DNA from: Gammaproteobacteria bacterium
GTDB lineage: Bacteria > Pseudomonadota > Gammaproteobacteria > Steroidobacterales > Rariloculaceae
Assembly (NCBI GenBank): GCA_022820625.1
Contig: JAJEFE010000051.1
Coordinates: 1 to 45,048, forward strand
Direction of reading: 5' to 3'
Length of the DNA: 45,048 nt
The position numbers and the translations under genes were made by a program. Positions 18,295 to 26,073 of the stretch are shown piece after piece (position 1 is the first letter of the stretch; the number at the start of each line of letters is the position of its first letter). The notes under the pieces were generated by a model that did not search any database, was not told the DNA's origin, and worked only from the letters and a program-made list of their open reading frames with translations.

Positions 18295-18594
18295 GTGGAG
18301 TTCAACCTGATCAGCGACTTCAGTATTCCCATACTCATCGTGCACGGGTCCGATGATCGCGACAGCGTCCCGGTAGAGGCTGCTCGCGAATTAGTGCGGC
18401 TCCTGGAAGCCGAAGGCGAGGTAGATTTCGAGTATTGGGAAATTCCGGAAATGGGCCACGGCCCGAATTCGCTGGACGAGGAACGGAGCGAGCTACTCCG
18501 TCTCGCTATATTCAATTGGCTGTTCGAGCGAGATCCCGGCCCTGGAGGTCCACCCGATTTCGGCGGGTCGATTACACAGTCCAGGGATCGGTAG
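18295..18594 (+). pseudogene. C-terminal piece of an alpha/beta hydrolase
   Basis: The open frame encodes only the last third of an alpha/beta hydrolase. It holds the strand with the acid residue (IPILIVHGSDDRDSVPVEAA) and the catalytic histidine (EIPEMGHG). The nucleophile half is missing. The preceding 200 bases show no intact start of the gene; a frameshift near 18296 could join a few more residues from another frame. It is best read as a decayed remnant. Confidence 0.6.
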
Positions 18595-18642
18595 CGGGTA
18601 ACTACATATTGGCTTCCGCCAAGCCAAAGTTTGTCGCACGTG

Positions 18643-19578
18643 TTAGGCGTTCCCAATGACCAGCTTTACCGCGATGAGATCTTCCAGCGCCATGCCTACT
18701 GACTTGAACGCCGTGACCTCGTATTCACTGATGCGGCCCTGGACTACCCCGCCGCAGAGCTCGGTAAGGTCACCGACCACATTCGATTGGGAAATCACGC
18801 CCTTTTCGAGGGGTATCAGAATATCTCCCGCCTCCCTCATCGCGGCAGCGCGATCGTCCACAAATACCCGGGCCATGCCGATCGCTGCGTCGTCCGATTC
18901 CCTCGCATCCGGCCTGTAGCTTCCCACCAGGTCGATGTGGGCGCCATTGGATATCCAGGCTCCCCTTACCACAGGCGTACTGCTTGAAGTAGCCGCGCAC
19001 ACGATCTGAGCTTCGCCGACAGCCTCGGGAAGGTCCTCCGCTACGCGGACATTGATGGTCGGGTTTGCGCTGCGGATCGCCTGGGCGGTTGCCTCTGCCT
19101 TCTCCGGGCTTCGTCCGAGTACATTGACTCGGCGTATGGGCCTGTTCACCGCGTGTGCCAACGCCATGTGCGGCGCCAGCGTTCCGGTACCGATCAGCGT
19201 CAGGACTTCAGCCTCCCGAACCGCCAGGTAGTCCGCCGCCAGCGCGGACGCGGCCGCGGTGCGCCGACAGGTAAGCTCCCTCGCGTCCATGATGCAGGAG
19301 GGAGTTCCTGTGGCCTGGTCAAACACGACGATCACCCCCTGAATGAAGGGCACTACCGTCATCCTGTTCATTTCGTTCAGGGTCAGCAGCTTGATGATGG
19401 CAACGTCGTCATCCCAGGCCGGCTTTACCAAAAGCAGCTTCCGGTCGTCCGCTGACCCTGTTTCAAGCCTCATCCGCGATGGAGACGAGCCAGCGCCGGT
19501 AAGCTCCGACCTCAAGGCCTCGATCAATGCCTCGTAGTCGAGACACTCCGCCACCCGGTCAGCGTTGAGAATCTTCAT
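18643..19578 (-). CDS. Ornithine cyclodeaminase / mu-crystallin family protein
   Basis: A 311-residue NAD(P)-dependent protein of the OCD/Mu-crystallin family, which includes ornithine cyclodeaminase (ornithine to proline), alanine dehydrogenase and imine reductases. An N-terminal substrate domain holds RLETGSADDRKLLLVKPAW and IIKLLTLN. It is followed by DARELTCRRTAAASALAADYL and the Rossmann segment LTLIGTGTLAPHMALAHA, then HIDLVGSYRPDARESDD. In the nucleotide loop the usual GxGxQAxxH reads GTGTLAPH, so the Gln-Ala pair is replaced. The ATG at 19578 starts MKILNADRV. A PutA-like remnant lies just upstream. The exact substrate is open. Confidence 0.85.
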   Translation of the reverse strand: MKILNADRVAECLDYEALIEALRSELTGAGSSPSRMRLETGSADDRKLLLVKPAWDDDVAIIKLLTLNEMNRMTVVPFIQGVIVVFDQATGTPSCIMDARELTCRRTAAASALAADYLAVREAEVLTLIGTGTLAPHMALAHAVNRPIRRVNVLGRSPEKAEATAQAIRSANPTINVRVAEDLPEAVGEAQIVCAATSSSTPVVRGAWISNGAHIDLVGSYRPDARESDDAAIGMARVFVDDRAAAMREAGDILIPLEKGVISQSNVVGDLTELCGGVVQGRISEYEVTAFKSVGMALEDLIAVKLVIGNA

Positions 19579-19597
19579 GCGTACACATCGTCCCACG

Positions 19598-19711
19598 ACC
19601 GACCACGGCGCCGATCATGTTGCGATTGATGTAGATATTGCCGATGCGCTGCCGTTCCCGAGCGGTCTTCGGTCCCTCGATGTCCGCCGCCCAGTCGCGA
19701 AATTTCAACAT
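19598..19711 (-). pseudogene. Remnant with the PutA C-terminal motif
   Basis: On the minus strand this short frame reads RIGNIYINRNMIGAVVG. That closely matches the GNIYVNRNMIGAVVGVQPFGG motif of the delta-1-pyrroline-5-carboxylate dehydrogenase domain of PutA. The match stops before the PFGG part and the frame then wanders. About 20 residues upstream (MLKFRDWAADIEGPK) I cannot assign. It is likely a vestige of a proline-catabolism gene beside the OCD gene. Confidence 0.55.
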
Positions 19712-19901
19712 CGCCCCGTCTCCTTTGTCGAATTCAAACGTACGGTAGATTGCCGGACAATCCAAAGTCGAACATTTGTCCGAAGTGGCCAGATACTTCT
19801 ATTGCTTCGAATTCACCCGATTCGTCCGCACCGACTCCAGACACAGCGTTCAGGGGTCGCTACAAACAGGATATACAGCAGGGAGAAGAATCCACAGCCT
19901 A

Positions 19902-20369
19902 TCATGCGGTGATCCCGTTATCTGCAATGAAACGGTCGAACAGCACCAGCGCATCCCACTGCCAGATGCCCTCGACGATAGTCAGCAGGGCTGCGATCGC
20001 CGACATCGAATGGAAGGCGCCGATCGTGGTCTTCTCGCCCCATTCCTTCGCGATCGCGGCATGCACCGCCGTGCCGTCGCGCGCGAAGCGGCGATAGTGG
20101 TGCGGTTCGGCCGCGTGAAACGGGTTGCGCCCGCAGTTACGAAAATCGAACAGGGCGAGATCGAACCGTTCCAGCATCTGCTGCCAGAAAGGGAAGTAGG
20201 AATCGCTCGCGAAGCCGTTTCCGTGGCTCAGCACCACGCGCGGCCCGGATGGGTTTCCGTGGCGCACGACGCGCATCGGAGCGCCGTCGTCCATCGCGAG
20301 GTCGAGAGTTGCGGTCGGTTCGGGCAGGATAAAGCCGGATGTTTCCCGCCGGGCCTGTCTTTGGAGCAT
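19902..20369 (-). pseudogene. Truncated alpha/beta hydrolase (N-terminal part)
   Basis: 155 residues from an ATG at 20369. An oxyanion-loop region (RVVLSHGNGFASDSYF), DLALFDFRNCGRNP, and the nucleophile elbow GAFHSMSAIAALL are clear. The frame ends soon after WDALVLFD, before the acid and histidine of the triad. Family members normally continue for another 100 or more residues. No matching C-terminal half is found downstream; the hydrolase piece at 18295-18594 lies on the other strand. It is probably inactive. Confidence 0.65.
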
Positions 20370-20386
20370 GGTGTGTCTGGGGCCGT

Positions 20387-20543
20387 TTACGAGTTCATTG
20401 CGCCCGGAACGGTGTCCTTCCGGCGTTCAACGTACTGCTCGAACGATGCGTTGGCTTCGGCCTTGGCGTCGAAATGCGGCACGCGAAAACTTCTCCTTGA
20501 GCATCGTCAAGGTCGGCTGCCACAACTTCGGCACCCGGCCTGG
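20387..20543 (-). pseudogene. Frameshifted C-terminal fragment of an unrecognised protein
   Basis: Two minus-strand frames join into one sensible C-terminus if a frameshift is allowed near 20483-20490. Upstream frame: RVPKLWQPTLTMLKEKF. Downstream frame: VPHFDAKAEANASF, then EQYVERRKDTVPGAMNS and a TAA at 20387. It ends 17 bases before the truncated hydrolase ATG, so the two once formed an operon. I do not recognise the family. Confidence 0.5.
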
Positions 20544-20640
20544 AGGACTATGTGGAGTTCGGATAGATGATACTCCGATTGGTACGCCGGAATTACGATT
20601 ATTCTTCGTACTCACGGCTTGTTCCCCTGCCAATTATGTT

Positions 20641-20668
20641 TTGATGCTAAATTATATGATGCTATTAT
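20641..20668 (+). promoter_or_regulatory. vapBC promoter and putative operator repeats
   Basis: TTGATG (20641-20646) and TATTAT (20663-20668) are separated by 16 bases in an AT-rich pocket. A direct repeat TGATGCTA occurs at 20642-20649 and 20657-20664, covering both promoter elements. That suits autoregulation by the VapB-VapC complex. Confidence 0.55.
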
Positions 20669-20699
20669 GTCATCGTTCCGCTCACCGAAGGAGAGCCCG

Positions 20700-20969
20700 A
20701 TGCGAACCACGCTGACGATCGACGATGAAATTGCCAGGCAACTAAAGGAAATCGCCTTTCGAACGGGCAAGTCCTTCAAGTCAGTGGTCAATGACTCCCT
20801 GCAAGCGGGCATTTCCGGCAGACCCGGTGCACCCATGCCCAGGCGCTATCGCGTCAAGTCGGTAGCCATGGGAGCGGTAGTGGGGCCCTACAACCTCGAC
20901 AAGGCGCTACTTCTGGCGGATCGCATCGAGGACGAGGAAATCGCCCGCAAACTGCAACTTCAGAAATGA
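20700..20969 (+). CDS. vapB: VapB-type antitoxin
   Basis: An 89-residue ribbon-helix-helix antitoxin. MRTTLTIDDEIARQLKEIAFRTGKSFKSVVNDSLQ is the DNA-binding N-terminus, and a C-terminal tail with DRIEDEEIARKL would wrap the toxin. The ATG at 20700 is preceded by AAGGAG at good spacing. Its stop overlaps the toxin ATG (ATGA). It neutralises VapC and represses the pair from the upstream direct repeats. Confidence 0.88.
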   Translation: MRTTLTIDDEIARQLKEIAFRTGKSFKSVVNDSLQAGISGRPGAPMPRRYRVKSVAMGAVVGPYNLDKALLLADRIEDEEIARKLQLQK

Positions 20970-21400
20970 TCCTCATTGACGCCAACCTGCTGATCTACGC
21001 CGTCAACCGGGATGCCTTTCACCACGAATCCGCAAGACGGTGGTTCGAGGAGACGCTCTCCGGTGGACAGCGCGTCGGACTGCCATGGATTTGCCTGCTG
21101 GCATTTCTGCGGCTGACCACCCGGCCAGGCGTACTCGCCAATCCGCTTACCATCGATCAGGCTACAGACTTTATCGACGGCTGGTTGAAGCAACCCTTCG
21201 TGGAGCCGATCGTTCCCGGCTCGGCGCACTGGCCGATTTTTCGCCAGTTGCTCCATGCAACCGGCGCCGGCGGAAACCTGACTTCGGATCTGCACGTGGC
21301 CGCGATGGCAATCGAACGCGGCGCCACCGTTTACTCCGCCGACTACGACTTTCAACGCTTCGCGGGGCTCGATCACGTGAATCCTCTCGGCGAAGTGTAG
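20966..21400 (+). CDS. vapC: VapC-type PIN-domain toxin
   Basis: A 144-residue PIN-domain ribonuclease. The first acidic site is in MILIDANLLIYAVN (Asp5). The second helix, GLPWICLLAFLRL, follows the subfamily with AFLR where others have EFLR. LTSDLHVAAMA and TVYSADYDFQRF supply the later aspartates. VapC toxins cleave tRNA or rRNA; the target here cannot be deduced. It is translationally coupled to vapB. Confidence 0.88.
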   Translation: MILIDANLLIYAVNRDAFHHESARRWFEETLSGGQRVGLPWICLLAFLRLTTRPGVLANPLTIDQATDFIDGWLKQPFVEPIVPGSAHWPIFRQLLHATGAGGNLTSDLHVAAMAIERGATVYSADYDFQRFAGLDHVNPLGEV

Positions 21401-21621
21401 GGTTCCTCCCCTACGCTTGCTGCACGCGCGTGCTGGGTCGTGTGGAATATGTCCGGGCCATCGGCGGTAACGACCGCCGTTGCGCCGACTTTTGCCGATG
21501 CCGTCCGTCCCTCGTTCGCGCCGGGGAAGACGGGGCCGACAAGACAAGCGGCTTTGGAGGGTTCCGGCAACACAGTGCCCGTAGAAGGTAAACTCGTCAT
21601 CCAGCAACCTGAGGGGTAGTT

Positions 21622-22038
21622 ATGAGGCACGGGATTCTGCTGGTGAGTCTTCTGTGGATGCTGTCTGTATCGGCGCAGCAGCCGCAGCCCGCGGACGCAG
21701 CAACCGCGGACGACTACTGCGATGCGGTCATTCACAAGTGGGACCTGCTATTTCAGTGGGCGCGGGCAGCCTCTCCCGACATCGAAACAGGACTGGCCGA
21801 TCTGGACGCATACGCCGAGCGGGGCCGGAGTCTCGTGGACACTAGTCTCTACTCCTATGAAGCGAGGTTCCTGGAGCGGGCATATCTTCAGGCGATCGTC
21901 CTCGCCGTCCAGCTTGCCGTGTACGGCGAAGACAGAATCGACGACTTGACGGAGCAGCTAAGGGCGGGAGCCCGTGCTCAATGCATCAATGGGGTGCTCG
22001 ACACCCTGAGCGAGGTCCCATTGCCGCCCCGGCTCTGA
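21622..22038 (+). CDS. Small exported protein of unknown function
   Basis: 138 residues with a clear signal peptide (MRHGILLVSLLWMLSVSAQ). The mature part is alpha-helical and acidic, with two cysteines (DDYC and AQCINGV) that could pair. GAGG lies 8 bases before the ATG. I do not recognise a family. Its 3' end overlaps a small minus-strand frame by about 50 bases. The 220 bases upstream to vapC hold no gene I can support. Confidence 0.6.
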   Translation: MRHGILLVSLLWMLSVSAQQPQPADAATADDYCDAVIHKWDLLFQWARAASPDIETGLADLDAYAERGRSLVDTSLYSYEARFLERAYLQAIVLAVQLAVYGEDRIDDLTEQLRAGARAQCINGVLDTLSEVPLPPRL

Positions 22039-22183
22039 TTACTCCGCCGACTGCGATTTTCGACGCGGCATTTCCCTCACGCGGCTGCGGATGCCTATGC
22101 AGGATTCTTGGCAGGTATTTCCCGAGCGCCAGAAAAAACGCGATGTATACCAGGAGCAGTCCGACGAAGGTCGTTGGCATCAC
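21986..22183 (-). CDS. Possible small membrane protein coupled to the PPTase
   Basis: A 65-residue frame whose GTG overlaps the stop of the phosphopantetheinyl transferase gene (GTGA). One strong membrane helix is predicted (TFVGLLLVYIAFFLALGKYL), followed by a basic tail. The overlap and helix argue that it is real; the low-complexity tail and the overlap with the opposite gene argue against. It may be the start of a gene truncated by rearrangement. Confidence 0.4.
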   Translation of the reverse strand: MMPTTFVGLLLVYIAFFLALGKYLPRILHRHPQPREGNAASKIAVGGVIRAGAAMGPRSGCRAPH

Positions 22184-22908
22184 GGTGTATCCGTTAAACC
22201 AGCATCTTCCGTATTCAGCCGGTAAGCGCGCGCGGCGGCGAATCGGGATTCTCCCAGATCCTCCAGCCAGAACAGGTTGGCCGGCAAGTGCGGGAAGCGA
22301 AACAGCGCGGACGGTTCGCCCTCGATCATCGGCTGCGGTACCTCGAAGCGCGTCGGGCTCAACGAGAAACCGGTGCCCAGGGCCTTGATGAGCGCCTCCT
22401 TCAGGCTCCAGAACCGGTAGAACAGATGCTCCTTGTCACTCCCGGCGGCCGCGGACAGGGCGCGCCGTTCGCGCGGACCGTACACGCTGCTGCCGATGCC
22501 GTCGAAATCCCTGCCGGGAGCGCGCAGCTCGAGGTCCACTCCGAGTCCTTCCTGTTTCGTGAACCCGATCAGCCCATGCCGGCCGCTGTGACTCACATTG
22601 AAGCTCGCGCTTGACGGGACCCCGTTGATCTTCGCGAACGGCTTGCCGTGCTCGAGATAGCCGAAGGACAGTTCCCGGTTGGAACACCCCAGCCGATCGC
22701 AGAGGTTGATCCTGAGTGCCGCGCGGCAGAGCGCAAACCGACGCCCAGCGCCCTCGACCGTGAACCGGTTCCACCGTGCCTGCTCGTCGTCGTCGAGCAG
22801 CGCCAGGGCCCGCTCCTCGCAGCCGGGGTCGGGCCGGAGGTCGACGTGCAGGATGAGCGAGTCTCCGGCCTCGCGCCATGGGGTCCACCAGGTATCTCGG
22901 TCGGTCAT
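22180..22908 (-). CDS. Sfp-type 4'-phosphopantetheinyl transferase
   Basis: A 242-residue enzyme that transfers phosphopantetheine from CoA to a carrier-protein serine. The motifs are in order: FNVSHSGRHGLIGF near 98, GVDLELR with the Mg-binding Asp and Glu, and FWSLKEALIKALGTGFSLSP with the catalytic Lys/Glu pair. This is the broad-specificity Sfp/AcpT group and not the small AcpS. No polyketide or peptide synthetase gene is in view, so its target is probably fatty-acid or other ACPs elsewhere. Confidence 0.92.
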   Translation of the reverse strand: MTDRDTWWTPWREAGDSLILHVDLRPDPGCEERALALLDDDEQARWNRFTVEGAGRRFALCRAALRINLCDRLGCSNRELSFGYLEHGKPFAKINGVPSSASFNVSHSGRHGLIGFTKQEGLGVDLELRAPGRDFDGIGSSVYGPRERRALSAAAGSDKEHLFYRFWSLKEALIKALGTGFSLSPTRFEVPQPMIEGEPSALFRFPHLPANLFWLEDLGESRFAAARAYRLNTEDAGLTDTP

Positions 22909-22959
22909 CGCACGGCCTCGTAGCAGCTACTCCCGGTGCCCGCTATCGGTCCTCAGCGC

Positions 22960-23541
22960 TCACTCGCCCTTGCGTGGCGCTGCCACTGGAGTGCCGGACT
23001 CGTCAAAGAACGGCGTGCGCCTGTGATCCCCCTTCAGCCGCCACCAGAACAACTTTCGGAACATGCGGGCCAGCACGATCAATGACGCCCTGTCGTGCGT
23101 GCTGATCTCCGCCCGGTCTCCTCTTGCGAACTTTCCGTGGACTCCGGCGCGAACCGGTCCGATGACCTCATCCAGCGACTGCTTACCGACGGCCATGCAC
23201 AAGTGGATCAATCCAACGAACGGGAGGTGATGGGTAGGCAAGGTATTGCCTATGGGCGTCTTGCAGCAGTCCGCGAACCAACGCAGCAAACCGTTCGGTG
23301 TAAGCCGCATACAAGCCAGATTTTCAACACCGTTCGCGATCTCCAGATGTGCCGGCGACATCTGGAAGATATCGGTTCCTCCGTGAGCATCCAGAATCTC
23401 ATCCGCCCGCCCGAGAAATTCGGCGAACGACTGACAGTCGTCGCAGTAACAGACCAAGCGATTGCCCGCGCTGCCCGAGACCGCCCGTGCGATACCCTGC
23501 AACCTGCCGCAGGTGCAGCTTATCTGCATGTCGGTTTTCAT
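22960..23541 (-). CDS. DUF6151 / GFA-like zinc-binding protein
   Basis: A 193-residue protein with cysteine motifs like the glutathione-dependent formaldehyde-activating (GFA) fold: SCTCGRLQG, CYCDDCQSF and FADCCKTPIGNTL. These would bind structural zinc. The C-terminal half contains an amphipathic basic segment, LARMFRKLFWWRLKGDHRRTPFF, typical of the DUF6151 group. Function is unknown. It lies upstream of the phosphopantetheinyl transferase gene on the same strand with a 51-base gap. Confidence 0.7.
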   Translation of the reverse strand: MKTDMQISCTCGRLQGIARAVSGSAGNRLVCYCDDCQSFAEFLGRADEILDAHGGTDIFQMSPAHLEIANGVENLACMRLTPNGLLRWFADCCKTPIGNTLPTHHLPFVGLIHLCMAVGKQSLDEVIGPVRAGVHGKFARGDRAEISTHDRASLIVLARMFRKLFWWRLKGDHRRTPFFDESGTPVAAPRKGE

Positions 23542-24125
23542 GAGCTTTCACCACTGGTTCAGTCTTGGGTCAGGGGTGATGATACGCGCTGACGGTCAAA
23601 TATCGACTGTTGGAAATTGTCGTGCCCAAAGTTGTGCAGAAACTCCACGTATCGGCGAGAAACGTAACTCGAATCGGGCGAACGGCCGAAGTACCGTGGA
23701 CGCATCGCTGTGGTAAGGTGCGGACGATGAAGAAAGGGTTCCCCAAATTAAGTCGGACACATCGAAGGGCATCTCGGGATTGGCCGCACGGCAGACCCCG
23801 AACCTGCCGGCCCGCCCTAGCGGCTTGCGCTGCGGCCATGCGCCAGGCGACCAGCACTGGCTGAATATGCAGCGCAGTTGCCGTAACCCCGGTCCCTCAG
23901 GACTCTGGTCAACTCGCCATCACCGCATCCAAGGTCCAGTATCCTTTCGCCGGGGCGGTGACATTCTCTACACGGTGACGACGGAAGACAACGGATACTG
24001 GGGCCTCGGCGTCAGCCTCAAGTATCTGTTCCGAGCCGGACGACTGTGACCTCCCGACAACGCTGGAGCACAGCGCATGGATCGCCTTGTCGCTGTATAC
24101 GATATCGCCCAGAGGCGAACACTCG
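23542..24125. other. Gene-poor stretch with decayed fragments
   Basis: No intact gene is visible. The minus strand at about 23860-23960 encodes a SAM-methyltransferase motif I remnant, listed separately. On the plus strand, 23957-24049 encodes a tail ending GYWGLGVSLKYLF plus a few residues. It resembles the last strand of an outer-membrane beta-barrel, but I cannot show it belongs to a gene. The remainder shows nothing I can support. Confidence 0.5.
23860..23960 (-). pseudogene. SAM-dependent methyltransferase fragment
   Basis: In one minus-strand frame this reads RPGERILDLGCGDGELTRVLRDRGY, split here as RPGERILDLGCGDG and ELTRVLRDRGY. That is the first beta strand and glycine-rich SAM loop of a class I methyltransferase. 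The frame has no plausible start upstream and loses similarity within 30 residues. It is a small relic of a gene different from the intact methyltransferase at 24126-24908, whose loop reads LCLASGGGQQ. Confidence 0.6.
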
Positions 24126-24908
24126 CTACGTCTTCAGCGCCAGCGTGGCAATAAAGATCGGCATATACGGATTCAGCCGACTTGCCTCGTCCGTCCAACC
24201 GTCCTCATAGAGCCCGGCAATCACGAACCCCGCGTCGATCTGACCGCCTATCTGGTCATCCAGGCTATGGCTGAACTCGAGCGCTTGAGGTTTCGTGATT
24301 CTTTGGTTCAGCCTCGTTGGAGGTAAATCGGCAGGTTCCGAATACGGTAGTCGATTTAGAACCAATAGAGGCTCGCCTGCCTCCAGCGAGTCATGATCGA
24401 ACAAAAAATAGGAAGGATTCGTGAAACCCGCCAGGAGTCGCCCCCCGATTGCGAGCACGCGATGGCATTCCCGCCACACGACCCGAACATCGCTGCAAAA
24501 GACGTTGGAGACCGGGTGGAAGATCAAATCAAAACGCCCGGCTTCAAAGTGCGAAAGGTCGGTCATGTCGCCTTGAACGAGTTCGACGTCCAGCCCCTCT
24601 CTCGTCGCGACCAGTTCGTCTTTTGCGAGTTGCTCACTTGAGATATCGAAGCTTGTAACTTTTGCGCCCGCTGCCGCGAGAACAGGAACCTGTTGACCGC
24701 CACCGGATGCGAGGCAAAGCACACGCTTGCCGCCCACACCGTCAAACCAGGTCGGTGGAACAGATCTCTTCGGAGTGAGGATGACTTCCCAATTACCGTT
24801 ACGAGCCTTTTCGATAGTAGACTCGTCGACCGGCTGGCACCATGGGCTCGATCCGCTGCGGGACTCCGCATCCCACGCATCTCTGTTGTGCCGATGGATA
24901 TCGACCAT
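24126..24908 (-). CDS. Class I SAM-dependent methyltransferase
   Basis: A 260-residue methyltransferase. It opens with MVDIHRHNRDAWDAES. The SAM site is VLCLASGGGQQVPVLAAAG with acidic strand end TSFDISSEQL, then VQGDMTDLSHFEAGRFDLIFHPVSN. Its C-terminal half (GGRLLAGFTNPSYFLFD) looks like the UbiE/Methyltransf_11 group. Substrate is not predictable. The ATG at 24908 aligns with the family start; an in-frame ATG at 24959 would add 17 residues and overlap the next gene by 17 bases. Confidence 0.82.
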   Translation of the reverse strand: MVDIHRHNRDAWDAESRSGSSPWCQPVDESTIEKARNGNWEVILTPKRSVPPTWFDGVGGKRVLCLASGGGQQVPVLAAAGAKVTSFDISSEQLAKDELVATREGLDVELVQGDMTDLSHFEAGRFDLIFHPVSNVFCSDVRVVWRECHRVLAIGGRLLAGFTNPSYFLFDHDSLEAGEPLLVLNRLPYSEPADLPPTRLNQRITKPQALEFSHSLDDQIGGQIDAGFVIAGLYEDGWTDEASRLNPYMPIFIATLALKT

Positions 24909-24942
24909 GTCGATTTCGTTCACTTGGGTCGGGGAACGAAAA

Positions 24943-25761
24943 TCAGAACGTTCGCGCAAGGCTCACCATGAGCCCGGACTGCTCCCCGCCGACGGCAGTC
25001 GGCACCGTCACGCCGACCTCATCGAACGGGGCGACCCAGACTTCATCGTCGTACCGCGTCTGACGCAGCTCAACCCGTATCGCGACGCGCTGACGCACCC
25101 ACCTCTCGAATCCGATTCCCAGCGTCGTGCCCTGGAAATCGAGTTCGCGGCTGTCCGTTCCGGATACGAAGTCCGGCGTATCCGGCGCCGATGAACACGG
25201 CATCGGGGAGAGGCAGCCGTTGAAACGCGTCGAGTACGCGCCATCGGTGCGGCGCAGACCCACCAGCGCATAGACGCTTGCGTCCCAGGTGCGCAACGGG
25301 CCCGCCGCCACGCCCAGTCTGACCGATACGCCGTAGTTGCGATCGCTGTCGTACGTCCAGTGGTCCGGCCAGCTTTCGCCCAACTGATTGCGTCCCGCGG
25401 ACTCTCCGATCCCCTGGAACCGGCTCTGGACCGCGTCGCTGTCGAACGCCAGGTCGACCTCCACGCCAACGTACAGCGCGCTTCCGATGACCGGGTGCCG
25501 GTATCCGGCAAGCAGACCCGGGCCGTAGGCTGTGGTTTCACCCGTGTCCCGGTCGTGCAGCAACCGGCCGCGGCGCGGCTCCGGCACCAGCGTGTCCGGC
25601 GCGCGCGTGTCGACGCGCTTGTCCACGGATGCGCCGAGCTGGCTGGCCAGTGCAGTAACACCGGCGTACAGGCGCTGCTCCTGCGCCCGCGCCACGCCTG
25701 TCGACGCCACCGCGCCAAGGATGAGCAAGATCAATAGAACCGGCAATATCAGTCTTGGCAT
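24943..25761 (-). CDS. Outer-membrane beta-barrel protein
   Basis: 272 residues with a signal peptide (LILPVLLILLILGAVASTGVARAQ), then alternating amphipathic strands and a terminal Phe (SGLMVSLARTF), the usual signal for BAM-mediated insertion. GLLAGYRHPV, YVGVEVDLAF and ASVYALVGLRRTDG fit an OmpA/Porin-like 8-12 strand barrel. Two cysteines (CLSPMPC) could form a loop disulfide. Start ATG 25761 was preferred over an in-frame TTG at 25788. The role is unknown. Confidence 0.75.
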   Translation of the reverse strand: MPRLILPVLLILLILGAVASTGVARAQEQRLYAGVTALASQLGASVDKRVDTRAPDTLVPEPRRGRLLHDRDTGETTAYGPGLLAGYRHPVIGSALYVGVEVDLAFDSDAVQSRFQGIGESAGRNQLGESWPDHWTYDSDRNYGVSVRLGVAAGPLRTWDASVYALVGLRRTDGAYSTRFNGCLSPMPCSSAPDTPDFVSGTDSRELDFQGTTLGIGFERWVRQRVAIRVELRQTRYDDEVWVAPFDEVGVTVPTAVGGEQSGLMVSLARTF

Positions 25762-25804
25762 ATGGATTTTCAGTTCCAGGCGAATCAATGACTCGCACCG
25801 TCGT

Positions 25805-26020
25805 TCAGTTCAGCGGGATGCGGATGACGATGCCTCCAAAATCGTCGTTGAGTTTGAAATCCGTCCGTGGGCTGTCCGCCTGGTTATTGTGACAGGCGAC
25901 GCGCGCTCCCGCCACAGCGTTCAGACCCACCGCGTGCAGCCCCAACACTACGTTCGGACCCTCGCTTCGATACGCGTGCGCAAGTGTCTTTGGTCGACCA
26001 ACCCAAGCCCGGCCCCACAA
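25805..26020 (-). pseudogene. Possible C-terminal remnant, unrecognised
   Basis: A 71-codon frame that ends TDFKLNDDFGGIVIRIPLN, which looks like a genuine protein end. It is preceded by ARVACHNNQADSP. There is no ribosome site and no convincing N-terminus. It may be the tail of a lost gene; chance is not excluded. Confidence 0.25.
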
Positions 26021-26073
26021 ACAGCTTTACCGCGACTAAATTCCAGAGCGCCTCCTGAAGAGCCCCTGGCGCG

